A stretch of DNA of 64,000 nt from Wocania_A spongiicola (GCF_023502325.1 NZ_JAMFLZ010000001.1:310001-374000); one strand, 5' to 3'; counted from the stretch's first letter, positions 9,901 through 18,274 are shown. Notes: generated by a model from the sequence alone, not told the origin. Numbers and translations are program-made.

Positions 9901-10307
9901 ATAATATTGCTGAACGATTAAGTCTATATACTCAACTAAATAGTTTAAAAACCGAAGACGAATTACAAAAGTTTGAAACCGAATTAATAGACCGTTTTGG
10001 AGAATTACCAATACAAGTGACCGATTTATTAAATAGTGTCCAAATAAAGTGGATAGCCACTAAATTAGGATTCGAAAAAATAATAATGAAACAAGGTAAA
10101 TTTATTGGATATTTTATAAACGATCAACAAAGTCGCTTTTATCAAAGTAGTAACTTTACTAAAGTGTTACAATTTGTTCAAAAAAATCCGCAAGCGTGTA
10201 AAATGAAAGAGAAGCAAACACGTAATGGTTTACGATTATTACTTACTTTTGAATCTATTAAATCTGTAAAACAAGCTCTCGCAGTATTAAAACCTATTAT
10301 GGCTTAA
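6960..10307 (+). CDS. mfd: Transcription-repair coupling factor Mfd
   Basis: 1115 residues, close to the usual 1100-1180. Mfd pushes stalled RNA polymerase off DNA lesions and recruits UvrA. Visible parts: a UvrB-like N-terminal module (FYPGSYRRPYQIEETDNANVLLRAE), the RNA-polymerase-interacting domain near residue 440 (GDYVTHIDHGIGRFGGL), then a RecG-like translocase with Walker A GDVGFGKTE near residue 585, the DEEQ box near 686, and QMRGRVGRS in the second motor lobe. The C-terminal D7 domain closes the protein. The start is a GTG, 24 bp after a clear -7 box. A TlpA-like gene follows after 32 bp. Confidence 0.97.
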   Translation: MSKSTISQTYAQTLQTQNLQNTIAQTETKTHLKGLVGSSFSFVISSVFKHAEKPFLIVFNDKEEAAHYLNDLEQLCNEKDVLFYPGSYRRPYQIEETDNANVLLRAEVLNRINSQKKPAIIVTYPDALFEKVVTRKELERNTLKVSTNDKVSIDFVNEVLFEYQFKRVDFVTEPGEFSVRGGIVDVFSFSHDEPYRIEFFGDEVDSIRTFDVETQLSVEQIKKINIIPNVANKFLEEKRQSFLKYIAQKTVVCFKNADLFFSRIDDFYTKAEDAFKALSSEIKHAEPNELFSNSTLLKKQLLDFSIIEFGTTSVFNNSADNSINFNTTPQPSFNKQFNLLIEDLNTNNENGYTNYIACISEQQAKRFQDIFDDSNLDVKEYQTIILSLHQGFVDHDNKMVCYTDHEIFERYHKFHLKNGYAKKQAITLKELTNLDIGDYVTHIDHGIGRFGGLQKIDVEGKKQEAIKLVYGERDVLYLSIHSLHKITKFNGKDGKPPKIYKLGSNAWKTLKQKTKARVKHVAFNLIKLYAKRKTEKGYQYNPDSYMQHELEASFIYEDTPDQSTATADIKADMESERPMDRLVCGDVGFGKTEVAIRAAFKAVDNGKQVAVLVPTTILAYQHSRTFKERLKDFPVTVDYVNRFRTTKEKRETLEGLEKGSVDIIIGTHQLVNKNVKFKDLGLLIVDEEQKFGVAVKEKLKTLKENVDVLTLTATPIPRTLQFSLMAARDLSVITTPPPNRYPIESHVIRFSEETIRDAVSYEIQRGGQIFFIHNRIENIKEVAGMLQRLVPDAKIGIGHGQMDGKKLEQLMLSFMDGAFDVLVSTTIVESGLDVPNANTIFINNANNFGLSDLHQMRGRVGRSNKKAFCYFITPEYSAMTDDARKRITALEQFTELGSGFNIAMKDLEIRGAGDLLGGEQSGFINEIGFDTYQKILNEAIEELKENEFKDLYSENEADKVYVKDVTIDTDFELLFPDDYINNIAERLSLYTQLNSLKTEDELQKFETELIDRFGELPIQVTDLLNSVQIKWIATKLGFEKIIMKQGKFIGYFINDQQSRFYQSSNFTKVLQFVQKNPQACKMKEKQTRNGLRLLLTFESIKSVKQALAVLKPIMA

Positions 10308-10339
10308 TTATTGTTTTCTTAAAAATTAAATTAGTACTC

Positions 10340-11671
10340 ATGTTAAAACAAATTGTTGCTCTAGTAGTTTTACTTCCAAATATCTTTTTTGGGCAACATA
10401 CTATTAAAGGCACATTCTCTCCAGCTGAAGATTATAATGTAGCGCTGTTATATAAAGTAACACCAACCGTTTCAGAATATGTTACAAATGCTGAAATAAA
10501 AGATGGAATCCTTGAACTTAAACTAGATTCTACAGTAACAAAAGGTATATATCGAGTTGTTTATGCAATTCCGCAAGAGGATTATAATTTTGATGTTATT
10601 TACAATGGTAAAGAAGACATATCGCTTACATTTAACTCTGAAACAGGAGTAGATTTTAAATCCTCATCAGAAAATAAATTATTAGCCTCTTACACCAATA
10701 GTATGTCTATGATAACACATAGTATTGGTAATTTTTTTAGAGAAGAAAGTAAAGATACCATAGCCTTAAAGTCTATTTTTAATACACAACGCGAAGCACA
10801 ATCTAGTTTTGAAACTTTAGCAAAGGAAACCATAGCGTTACAATTTATTAAGGCGAACAAACCATATATTCCAGAAACATTTGAAGATGTAAAAATTTAT
10901 GTTGGTAATTTAAAAAAACACTATTTTGATTATGTAGATTTTAATAATGAAACACTACAAAGCTCTAATTTCTTTGAAGAGCGAATGTTAAATTATGTTT
11001 TTGGGATGTCGTCAAATGATGAAGATGAAGTTACAAACTATAAAAATAACATTGATGTTTTTTGTAAAGCTATGGAAAATGCTCCAGACGAAACAAAAAG
11101 AGTATTATTGGTAGACCTATGGCAACAAATGGCTGATTTAGGATTTGAAAATGTAGCAAACTATATTTCTGAAAATCATTTAATAAAAGTTGCTAAAAAA
11201 TTAAATGATGAGGAGTTAGTTAACGGTTTAATGTTATTTAAAAACATTTCTATAGGAAATAAAGCTCCAGATTTTTCTTTTGAAATTATAGAAAAAGAAA
11301 AAACAACTGTAAAACAATTAAGTGACGTAGATTTAGCCGAAAATTATATTGTAGTGTTTTGGAGTAGTACCTGTTCACATTGTTTGGATGAAATACCACA
11401 ATTAGGAGACTTTTTAAAAGTCCAAGAAGAAAATAAAATAAAAGTTATCGCTATCGGGTTAGAAGAAGAGCCTTATAAGTGGAAAGATTTAACTTATGAT
11501 TATCCTGATTTTATTCACGTATATGGTGAAGGGAAGTGGGATAATGAAATTGGTAATAATTACGGTGTAACCGCAACACCAACTTATTTTGTTTTAAATA
11601 AGAATAAGGAAATTATTGCAAAACCAGAAAATTTCGAACTTTTAAAATCTATTTTTAAAAAAGAAGAATAG
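10340..11671 (+). CDS. TlpA-like thioredoxin-fold exported protein
   Basis: 443 residues. A signal peptide (VALVVLLPNIFFGQ) is followed by a DUF4369-like beta domain (HTIKGTFSPAEDYNVALLYKV) and a helical linker. A C-terminal thioredoxin fold starts near residue 310 (IGNKAPDFSFEI). The active site is C345-S-H-C348 in VVFWSSTCSHCLDE, and the cis-Pro loop is GVTATPTYFVL. Bacteroidota have many such periplasmic disulfide reductases or isomerases; the partner protein is not known. It starts 32 bp after mfd on the same strand and may share its transcript. Confidence 0.88.
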   Translation: MLKQIVALVVLLPNIFFGQHTIKGTFSPAEDYNVALLYKVTPTVSEYVTNAEIKDGILELKLDSTVTKGIYRVVYAIPQEDYNFDVIYNGKEDISLTFNSETGVDFKSSSENKLLASYTNSMSMITHSIGNFFREESKDTIALKSIFNTQREAQSSFETLAKETIALQFIKANKPYIPETFEDVKIYVGNLKKHYFDYVDFNNETLQSSNFFEERMLNYVFGMSSNDEDEVTNYKNNIDVFCKAMENAPDETKRVLLVDLWQQMADLGFENVANYISENHLIKVAKKLNDEELVNGLMLFKNISIGNKAPDFSFEIIEKEKTTVKQLSDVDLAENYIVVFWSSTCSHCLDEIPQLGDFLKVQEENKIKVIAIGLEEEPYKWKDLTYDYPDFIHVYGEGKWDNEIGNNYGVTATPTYFVLNKNKEIIAKPENFELLKSIFKKEE

Positions 11672-11705
11672 GGTGTTTTAATACGAATTAAGGATGACAA
11701 AAATG

Positions 11706-12065
11706 TCAAAAATGATAAAAAGCATTTTCTAAATGCTCAATATTAAAAGATTTGCCTTCTCTTACAATAGCAATTATATCAAATCGGACTTCAATATCTA
11801 AGCTGTTTACATTAACATATTCATCAACTGCTTTAACTAAACGTTGTATTTGTTTAGGTTTTACAAAATCTTGAGGGTTTCCAAAATCGGTAGACGACCT
11901 CGTTTTAACTTCAATAACGGCAAGCGTATCATTTTGCCTTGCTATGATATCAACTTCAGCTTTATCAAACCGATAATTTCTCTCAAGGATATTATATCCG
12001 TTTTTTAATAGAAAGTCGACAGCCAATTGTTCACCTTTTTTTCCAAGTTCGTTATGTTGTGCCAT
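11706..12065 (-). CDS. YraN/UPF0102 family putative endonuclease
   Basis: 119 residues, standard for YraN. The restriction-endonuclease-like core is present: GKKGEQLAVDFLLKNGYNILERNYR, then the catalytic D-x(n)-E-x-K pattern as KAEVDIIARQNDTLAVIEVKTRSS. The family is nearly universal and has been linked to DNA processing, but its cellular role is unsettled. It is convergent with the TlpA-like gene and lies 76 bp downstream of the metal permease operon's last gene. Confidence 0.9.
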   Translation of the reverse strand: MAQHNELGKKGEQLAVDFLLKNGYNILERNYRFDKAEVDIIARQNDTLAVIEVKTRSSTDFGNPQDFVKPKQIQRLVKAVDEYVNVNSLDIEVRFDIIAIVREGKSFNIEHLENAFYHF

Positions 12066-12141
12066 ATTTGTTTAATGTTTTTCCCTTATGAAGGAAAAAT
12101 GTGATTGAAGAATCTTGTTTTTTTAGTTTTTAGGTTAAATA

Positions 12142-13302
12142 TTACCCTCTAAACAAAAAGAAATCGTCTTTCATATGCTCTATTTGCGCGTCTTCGTTGG
12201 TTATGATATAATCAATAGCTTGAGATGTAAAATCGTTGCCTTTTTCGGTTAAAGACACAATATTATTTTCAATTGAAATCATATTGTTTTTAGTTGCTAA
12301 TTCTAAAACTGTTTTAGAACGTACTTTTTGCCAATTAATATGTTCGTTTAAATGGTTTACATGACGCTCTTCTTCTTCGTTATGGTTTTTTAAATGCAAT
12401 AAAAAAGTGAGTAACGATACTTCTGTACGTTGTTGCTTTTCTCTATAAAGTACTGCTATTATTCCTTTTTTAGGAGCGAATAAGTATACTGCCAAGAATA
12501 GTAGCCCTAGCATAGTTGTTATTGATCCAGCAATTGAAGCATCAAGCCAATGTGCAACCCAATATCCTGAAATGGCGCTAAAGACACCAAATATTATAGC
12601 TAGAGCGAGCATTTTCTTTAAATTGGTAGTTAAAAGATATGCAGTTGCAGCAGGTGCAATCATAAGTGCAACTACTAAAATGGCACCAACAGCATCAAAA
12701 GCGCCAACAGTTGTAACTGAGGATACTGACATAAGGCCGTAGTGCATAATTGCTGGCGAAAAGCCTAAAGAAGCAGCCAACCCTTTGTCAAACGTGCTTA
12801 CTTTTAATTCCTTGAAAAAAGCAATCAATAATATTATAGTAATTATTAAAATACTTCCTATAATCCACAAAGATTTTGGACCAACATCAACTCCAGAAAT
12901 TAATAACCTATCAAAAGGGGCAAAAGCTAATTCGCCCAATAAAACCGCATCAACATCTAAGTGTACATCGTTAGCATTTTTAGCAATCATAATAACACCA
13001 ATGCTAAACAAAGCAGGAAAGACTAATCCAATAGCTGTATCTTCTTTTACTAAGCCTGTTTTTTGAATATATTCAACTAAAACAACAGTAATTATTCCTG
13101 TTAGCGCTGCTAATAAAATAAGCAATGGCGAGTTAAGGTCGTGTGTAATAAAAAAACCTATAACAATTCCTGGTAAAATGGAATGACTAATAGCATCACT
13201 TATCATTGCCATTTTACGTAGTACTAAAAACGTACCTGGAATAGCACAAGCAATGGCTACCAAACTAGCAATTAATTGTATTTCTATTTGAGTGCTATTC
13301 AT
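12142..13302 (-). CDS. Metal ABC transporter permease 2 (TroD/MntB-like) with winged-helix tail
   Basis: 386 residues from the ATG at 13302 (MNSTQIEIQL). A longer in-frame start at 13338 exists but runs further into the upstream gene, so the 8-bp overlap start is preferred. The first ~285 residues form an ABC-3 permease with about eight membrane helices and the GVDVGPKSLWIIG and VGAFDAVGAILVVALMIAPAATAYLL segments typical of Zn/Mn/Fe importers. The last ~90 residues are soluble and look like a DtxR-type winged helix (VLELATKNNMISIENNIVSLTEKGNDF). It is the terminal gene of the metal-uptake operon, paired with permease 1. Confidence 0.9.
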   Translation of the reverse strand: MNSTQIEIQLIASLVAIACAIPGTFLVLRKMAMISDAISHSILPGIVIGFFITHDLNSPLLILLAALTGIITVVLVEYIQKTGLVKEDTAIGLVFPALFSIGVIMIAKNANDVHLDVDAVLLGELAFAPFDRLLISGVDVGPKSLWIIGSILIITIILLIAFFKELKVSTFDKGLAASLGFSPAIMHYGLMSVSSVTTVGAFDAVGAILVVALMIAPAATAYLLTTNLKKMLALAIIFGVFSAISGYWVAHWLDASIAGSITTMLGLLFLAVYLFAPKKGIIAVLYREKQQRTEVSLLTFLLHLKNHNEEEERHVNHLNEHINWQKVRSKTVLELATKNNMISIENNIVSLTEKGNDFTSQAIDYIITNEDAQIEHMKDDFFLFRG

Positions 13303-14416
13303 TAGTTTGTTGATTGTATAAATTTGAAGCAGTATCAAACCCTTCTTCAGTTAAACTCCACATATTTCCATCAAGCTTCACATAATTTTTTTTTACTAAT
13401 TTTTGAAGTGTCCCTTTGGTATATCCTTGAAAATTATTTAAGATTTTAATAGCGTGTGGATGCGAAATGTTATCATGAGTTTCTGCAATATTATACATAA
13501 ATGCTAATGTTTTATGCAGTTGCAAATCGCGTCTATTTTTTATAAACCGGATTTGCTTAAACAGCAAACCACGACTTGGCGAAAATATAAATGAGAATAT
13601 TACAAAAACGGCAGCAACTAACACAATAACAGGTCCTGTTGACAAATTGTTTTGACTAGCACTAATTGCAGTTCCGAAAACCCCTGAAAAGGCACCAAAA
13701 AAAGCAGCAAGAAAAACCATTATACTCAAACTGTTTGTCCACTGTCTTGCAGCAGCAGCAGGTGCTAATAACATAGCACTCATTAAAACTACACCAACAG
13801 TTTGTAAGCCTAAAACAATAGCTAAAACGATGAAAGATGTGATTAATATATCTATAAACTTAGTGTTAAAACCTAATGTTTTTGTGTAGTCGGCATCAAA
13901 TAAAAGGATTTTAAATTCTTTCCAAAAAAGTAGAAGCACCAGTAAGCAAATTCCGGTAACAATTGACATCATCCATACGTCACTTTCTACTAAAGTGGCA
14001 GCCTGACCAAATAAATATTTGTCTAAACCTGCTTGATTGGCATTAGGTTGTTTTTGAATGAAAGTAAGTAATAACATTCCAAACCCAAAGAATAACGATA
14101 AAATTAAACCTAGTGCTGTATCAGATTTTAAATGTGTTTTAGTGATTATACCTCGAATCCAAAAGGTTCCAATTAACCCACTTATTAAAGCGCCTAAAAG
14201 AAGGGTATTGCTATCTTTTGCACCAGAAATTAAAAAAGCAATTGCAATTCCTGGTAAGGCGGCATGCGATATAGCATCTCCTAAAAGACTTTGTTTTCTA
14301 AGCACAGCAAAGCTACCAAGCATACCAGTGACGGCTCCTAATATCGCCGTTCCTAATGTGATGGTTCGCAATGTATAATCGCTAAATACCAAAGAAAAAT
14401 ATTCTTGTAAATCCAT
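13295..14416 (-). CDS. Metal ABC transporter permease 1 (TroC/MntB-like) with winged-helix tail
   Basis: 373 residues. An ABC-3 permease of about eight helices (LGTAILGAVTGMLGSFAVLRKQSLLGDAISHAALPGIA; VGVVLMSAMLLAPAAAARQW), followed from about residue 295 by a cytoplasmic tail. That tail (NISHPHAIKILNNFQGYT, then TLQKLVKKNYVKLDGNMWSLTEEGFD) resembles a DtxR-like winged helix, with the wing sequence WSLTEEG. It should pair with permease 2 to form the membrane channel, energised by the ATPase encoded just upstream. Its start overlaps the ATPase stop by one base. Confidence 0.92.
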   Translation of the reverse strand: MDLQEYFSLVFSDYTLRTITLGTAILGAVTGMLGSFAVLRKQSLLGDAISHAALPGIAIAFLISGAKDSNTLLLGALISGLIGTFWIRGIITKTHLKSDTALGLILSLFFGFGMLLLTFIQKQPNANQAGLDKYLFGQAATLVESDVWMMSIVTGICLLVLLLFWKEFKILLFDADYTKTLGFNTKFIDILITSFIVLAIVLGLQTVGVVLMSAMLLAPAAAARQWTNSLSIMVFLAAFFGAFSGVFGTAISASQNNLSTGPVIVLVAAVFVIFSFIFSPSRGLLFKQIRFIKNRRDLQLHKTLAFMYNIAETHDNISHPHAIKILNNFQGYTKGTLQKLVKKNYVKLDGNMWSLTEEGFDTASNLYNQQTNE

Positions 14417-15153
14417 TACTCTTGAATACTTACTTTATAATTAATCCCGTAGGTTTTGGTTAAATTATCATCGTTAAAAATATCTTTAACGGGTCCTGTG
14501 GCAATCTTCTTTACGTTTAAAAAAGTTACCCAATCAAAATATTCTGGTACGGTTTGCAAATCATGATGCACAACAATAACAGTTTTGCCAGCTTTTCGTA
14601 ATTCTTTTAAAATGTTAATAATGGCTATTTCAGTAGTAGCATCTACGCCCTGAAATGGCTCGTCCATAAAATAAATTGAAGCATTTTGCACTAAGGCGCG
14701 AGCTAAAAATATACGTTGCTGTTGCCCTCCAGAAAGCTGACTTATTTGACGGCTTTTAAAAGCTAACATACCTACTTTTTCTAAAGCTTCAAGTGCAGCT
14801 TTTTTTTCTTTTTGACGCGGACGTTTAATCCAACCTAAACTTCCATAAGTCCCCATCATAACCACATCAAGAGCAGTTGTTGGGAAATCCCAATCAACAC
14901 TTCCCTTTTGTGGAACGTAGGCTACTAACTTACGTTGTTCTTCGTAAGGTTTTCCGTAAATACTAACACTACCAGCAATAGGTTTTAGAATACCTAAAAT
15001 AGATTTTATAAGCGTAGACTTTCCTGCGCCATTTGGACCAACAATTGCCATAAGTACACCTTCAGGGATTTCTAAATCAATGTCCCAAAGTACGGGTTTA
15101 TAATTGTATGCCACCGTTAAATCATCTACTTGTACTGCTATGTTTTGTTTCAT
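14416..15153 (-). CDS. Metal ABC transporter ATP-binding protein
   Basis: 245 residues. Walker A is GPNGAGKST, the signature is LSGGQQQR, and Walker B leads into DEPFQGVDA, with the switch His in VVHHD. Sequence and context match the TroB/MntB/ZnuC class that powers Mn, Zn or Fe import. It overlaps both neighbours by a single base (substrate-binding gene before, permease 1 after), so translation is probably coupled through the operon. Confidence 0.95.
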   Translation of the reverse strand: MKQNIAVQVDDLTVAYNYKPVLWDIDLEIPEGVLMAIVGPNGAGKSTLIKSILGILKPIAGSVSIYGKPYEEQRKLVAYVPQKGSVDWDFPTTALDVVMMGTYGSLGWIKRPRQKEKKAALEALEKVGMLAFKSRQISQLSGGQQQRIFLARALVQNASIYFMDEPFQGVDATTEIAIINILKELRKAGKTVIVVHHDLQTVPEYFDWVTFLNVKKIATGPVKDIFNDDNLTKTYGINYKVSIQE

Positions 15154-16064
15154 TATTTTAATGCGTTAACAATGGTATTCACATTATATTCAAACATTCC
15201 AATATAGGTGCCTTCAACTGTCCCATCGTTTCCTAGAGCGTCAGAATAAAGAGTGCCTCCTATTTCTACTTTATGCCCTTTGGAATTTACAGCAGCTTGT
15301 AAAGCTTCAATGGTTCGTTTTGGAACAGAACTTTCAACAAAAATAGCTTTTACATCTTTTTCAATAATAAACGCAGCTAATTTTTGAACATCTTGAACTC
15401 CAGCTTCTGTCGCAGTTGATAAGCCTTGCAAACCAACAACTTCGAAACCATAATTTTTTCCAAAGTAATTAAAAGCATCATGGGCAGTTACTAGTATTCT
15501 TTTTTCTTTCGGAAGAGTATCAATTGTATTTTTAATTTTAAGCTGAAGCGCGTTTAATTTTTCTAAATATTGCTTTTCATTTTCAATATAATTCACAGAA
15601 TTTTTTGGATCCTTTTCAGATAATACAGCAGTTACTTTATTTGCAAATTGCTTAAAGTATGTAATATTAAACCAAACATGTGGATCGTAGTTTGATGCAA
15701 AATAATCAGAACCAATTAAAGTCGCTTTATCAATCTCTTCGGCTAAAGCAATTGGCGTTTTAGTTTTGCTTCCCATTTTTTCAAATACTTCAACAAGCTT
15801 TCCTTCAAGATGTAAACCGTTATAGAAAATGATATCGGCATTTACTAATTTTGAAACATCACCTTCACTAGCTTTGTATAAATGTGGATCAACTCCGCTT
15901 CCCATTAAACCTTGTACATTAATAAAGTCGCCACCAATGTTTTTTACCAAATCTGTAATCATGGTTGTAGTAGTTACTACATTTAGCTTTCCGTTGTCTT
16001 TTTTATCATTTTTGCAACTAAAAATAGTTGCTAAAGCGAATAATATAAGTATGTGTTTTGTCAT
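15153..16064 (-). CDS. Metal-binding lipoprotein of the ABC transporter (TroA-like)
   Basis: 303 residues. A lipoprotein signal ends at C17 (LATIFSC), tethering it in the periplasm. The cluster A-I metal ligands are visible: H61 (DPHLY), H129 (DPHVW), H195 (TAHDAFNYFGKNYG) and D275 (LYSDALG). Having His at the third position matches TroA/ZnuA-type sites rather than the Glu of PsaA-type manganese binders, so Zn, Mn or Fe remain possible. There is no long His-rich loop, unlike ZnuA. The gene begins 4 bp after the outer-membrane gene. Confidence 0.93.
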   Translation of the reverse strand: MTKHILILFALATIFSCKNDKKDNGKLNVVTTTTMITDLVKNIGGDFINVQGLMGSGVDPHLYKASEGDVSKLVNADIIFYNGLHLEGKLVEVFEKMGSKTKTPIALAEEIDKATLIGSDYFASNYDPHVWFNITYFKQFANKVTAVLSEKDPKNSVNYIENEKQYLEKLNALQLKIKNTIDTLPKEKRILVTAHDAFNYFGKNYGFEVVGLQGLSTATEAGVQDVQKLAAFIIEKDVKAIFVESSVPKRTIEALQAAVNSKGHKVEIGGTLYSDALGNDGTVEGTYIGMFEYNVNTIVNALK

Positions 16065-16068
16065 GTCT

Positions 16069-16866
16069 TTAATTTTGATTTGTAGGTATTCTGAAACTTA
16101 CTCCAGCGCTTAATAATATATCTTGACCTTTTGTAATACTTGAGCCAACTGTTGCATCTAGTTGTACATTGTTATTTATTAAATATGTTAAACCAGCATC
16201 CCAAAGGTGATTGGCTTTATTGTTTTCTGGTAAGTCACCATATAACTCTGCATAAGCTCCCAATTTACTTGTAATACTTTGCCCAAAGGCAATGGTATAT
16301 ACGTATGAGGCTTCGGGAGAATCGTTCCCCCAAGCAGCTCCAATATTATATGATAAACTTGAGTTTTCACTCAGTGTATGTGCAAAAGCAAATCTAAAAT
16401 CTACACCTGTAGTTTCTGGTTTATAATCTGTACTTGCGGTAAAAGGTAAATATAAATGCCCTAACAGACCAATTTCTGGAAAACACCCATTCTCTTTTGC
16501 AATACTAGTTTTAACTCCTAATAGTAGAGGGTTAAAACCACTTGATACATTATCTATTGTGTTTCCGTTAAACTTGTTTTTTCCTTCAACAAAATCCCAA
16601 CCTAATCGTAACTCTAGGTTATCCAACAGTCCGTATCGAACTAAAGTTGTATTAAAAGTGAAATCTTCGGTTTTAATATTATTTTCTTCAAACGATTCAT
16701 AAAAAGCTCCAGTTTCTACTTGAAGAAACCCTTTAGGCATTGTATTTGGAGATTCTGTAGCATCTGGTCTGTCGGTTATAAGAGTGCCAAGAGTGTTTTC
16801 ATCTTGAGCAAAAGTTGAAAGTGAGCCTACTAATAAAGTAAGGCATAAAAATTTAGTTAGTTTCAT
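16069..16866 (-). CDS. Outer-membrane beta-barrel protein in the metal operon
   Basis: 265 residues. A signal peptide (LLVGSLSTFAQ) is followed by a mature region starting TLITDRPDATESPNTMPKG, the opening seen in the 'transporter'/phenol MetA-pathway-like outer-membrane family. Alternating hydrophobic strands with aromatic girdle residues run to the end, closing with a terminal strand (LLSAGVSFRIP). Its reading frame overlaps the regulator by 14 bp and precedes the substrate-binding gene by 4 bp, so it is part of the operon. I infer an outer-membrane channel or sensor for the same metal; the sequence does not prove it. Confidence 0.78.
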   Translation of the reverse strand: MKLTKFLCLTLLVGSLSTFAQDENTLGTLITDRPDATESPNTMPKGFLQVETGAFYESFEENNIKTEDFTFNTTLVRYGLLDNLELRLGWDFVEGKNKFNGNTIDNVSSGFNPLLLGVKTSIAKENGCFPEIGLLGHLYLPFTASTDYKPETTGVDFRFAFAHTLSENSSLSYNIGAAWGNDSPEASYVYTIAFGQSITSKLGAYAELYGDLPENNKANHLWDAGLTYLINNNVQLDATVGSSITKGQDILLSAGVSFRIPTNQN

Positions 16867-17512
16867 TGACGTAAATAATATTTGTAAAATCTTCGTTTAA
16901 AAGAATGGTGTTATTATTAATTAAAATCTGAGTCATTTTATTTTTACTGAATTGTTTAGTTACCACAATTGTGTTTCCGTACTTCAATCCGTTTAGGGCA
17001 CAAAAATCAAAAAATTCTTTATCGTCGCTCATCAATCTAGAAATAATATAAGTATTACCTTCCTGTGTATTTGATAAAGCTATTGATGTGTCTTTCGTAG
17101 TAATTTCACCTTGTGCATTTGGGATAGGATCTCCATGTGGATCGAATTTAGGATTGCCTAAATACTCACTTATTTTGTTGGCTAAAAAATCAGATGTTTG
17201 ATGCTCTAATAATTCAGATTCTCTGTGAATTTCATGCAAAGACATATCGAACATTCTAAACAATAAAGATTCCCAAAGACGATGTTTTCGCACTACATTT
17301 AGTGCCATTTTTGTGCCTTTTTTTGTGAGTTTAAGTTCTTGGTATTTCTCGTAATGTAGCAAATCTTTAGTTGCAAGTTTTTTAGCCATATCTGTGGCTG
17401 CTGCGTTAGATATGCCTAGCTTTTTAGCTATATTACCTGGTTTAGTATCATTACTGTTATTCTTGTCGTTTTTGTAAATAGCCTTTACAAAATTTTCTAT
17501 CGCTATGGACAT
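16853..17512 (-). CDS. DtxR/MntR-family metal-dependent repressor
   Basis: 219 residues. An N-terminal winged helix (NIAKKLGISNAAATDMAKKLATKDLLHYEKYQELKLTKKG) is followed by the dimerisation/metal domain (HRLWESLLFRMFDMSLHEIHRESELLEHQTSDFL, then PHGDPIP) and a C-terminal SH3/FeoA-like domain of about 70 residues. The H-E-x2-E and PxGxPIP signatures mark the metal-sensing family. As first gene of the metal-uptake operon it should repress its own operon when metal is plentiful. A palindrome just upstream covers the predicted start site. Confidence 0.93.
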   Translation of the reverse strand: MSIAIENFVKAIYKNDKNNSNDTKPGNIAKKLGISNAAATDMAKKLATKDLLHYEKYQELKLTKKGTKMALNVVRKHRLWESLLFRMFDMSLHEIHRESELLEHQTSDFLANKISEYLGNPKFDPHGDPIPNAQGEITTKDTSIALSNTQEGNTYIISRLMSDDKEFFDFCALNGLKYGNTIVVTKQFSKNKMTQILINNNTILLNEDFTNIIYVNETN

Positions 17513-17533
17513 TTGTTGCTTGTTTAACTTTAA

Positions 17534-17551
17534 ATTTAAGCTTACTTAAAT
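17534..17551 (-). promoter_or_regulatory. Candidate operator of the DtxR/MntR-like repressor
   Basis: ATTTAAG, 4-bp spacer, CTTAAAT: perfect 7-bp arms. It lies 22-39 bp upstream of the repressor start and abuts the -7 box, covering the expected transcription start. Size and AT-rich dyad resemble DtxR/MntR sites; binding is inferred. Confidence 0.5.
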
Positions 17552-17557
17552 ATTTTT

Positions 17558-17565
17558 CAAATGTA
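17558..17565 (-). promoter_or_regulatory. -7 box of the metal-uptake operon
   Basis: TACATTTG on the minus strand fits TAnnTTTG. The start site would fall near 17551, inside the palindrome. No good -33 match is seen, as could be expected of a regulated promoter. Confidence 0.5.
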
Positions 17566-17668
17566 ACTAAAAAATCAATACAGTTTCGATTTTCTTTTTA
17601 AAAAATTAAGAAACAAATATCTAGTGGTATAAAAATTGATGCCTTTACAAAACAAAGATGGATTAAAT

Positions 17669-18211
17669 ATGAAATATTCTTTACTTATTATTTGTGCCCT
17701 GCTCTTTTTTTCTTGTATTCCTTTAAGAATTGCGCCTGCTATTAAAACAGATAAAGTTATGGTAGCGAAAAAATTTAAAAGAAAACTGCCTAAGCAGCAT
17801 GCTTTTATTTTTGAAGATTCTAAAGATGCTAATGAGTTCTACAATTATGTAAATACTAAATATGAATTAAATCATAATAATGTAGAATGGAATGTCCCTT
17901 TTGTTATTGAGGGTGAAACATTTTTCTTTTCGTTTTATGAAACTGAAATACCAGATAAAACATTAAATTTCCTTCCGTTTTTAATAGACGCCAAATTAGA
18001 GCAAGAAGGAATAGATCCATTATTTGAAGATGCTTATGTTTCAAGAAAAGGTAATTGGTATTTAGCAATTACTGTTGCAGATGATAAGATGAAAGATTGC
18101 CTAAAACCTGAATACATAAAAAGAGAAAGTATTTTAAAATATCTTAGAGATTTAAGAATTGAATATTTGAATACAGATAATTATTTTGAAGCTTTATTGA
18201 GAAAGCAATAA
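17669..18211 (+). CDS. Hypothetical lipoprotein
   Basis: 180 residues from the ATG at 17669. That start gives a proper lipoprotein signal (MKYSLLIICALLFFSC, Cys at residue 16), while upstream starts (TTG 17636, ATG 17639) would add a polar extension. The mature part is mixed alpha/beta and rich in charged residues (KRKLPKQHAFIFEDSKDANEFYNYVNTKYEL). I recognise no named family. It runs divergently from the metal-uptake operon and ends at a clean hairpin terminator. Confidence 0.7.
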   Translation: MKYSLLIICALLFFSCIPLRIAPAIKTDKVMVAKKFKRKLPKQHAFIFEDSKDANEFYNYVNTKYELNHNNVEWNVPFVIEGETFFFSFYETEIPDKTLNFLPFLIDAKLEQEGIDPLFEDAYVSRKGNWYLAITVADDKMKDCLKPEYIKRESILKYLRDLRIEYLNTDNYFEALLRKQ

Positions 18212-18250
18212 ATTAATTTTATAGTAACTTGCTTTAAGACGGTTTAAGAG

Positions 18251-18274
18251 GAGCAATTATTGCTCTATTTTTTT
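18251..18274 (+). terminator. Intrinsic terminator
   Basis: GAGCAAT, T, ATTGCTC forms a perfect 7-bp stem followed by TATTTTTTT. It closes the lipoprotein gene and touches the stop codon of the convergent small membrane gene. Confidence 0.75.
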
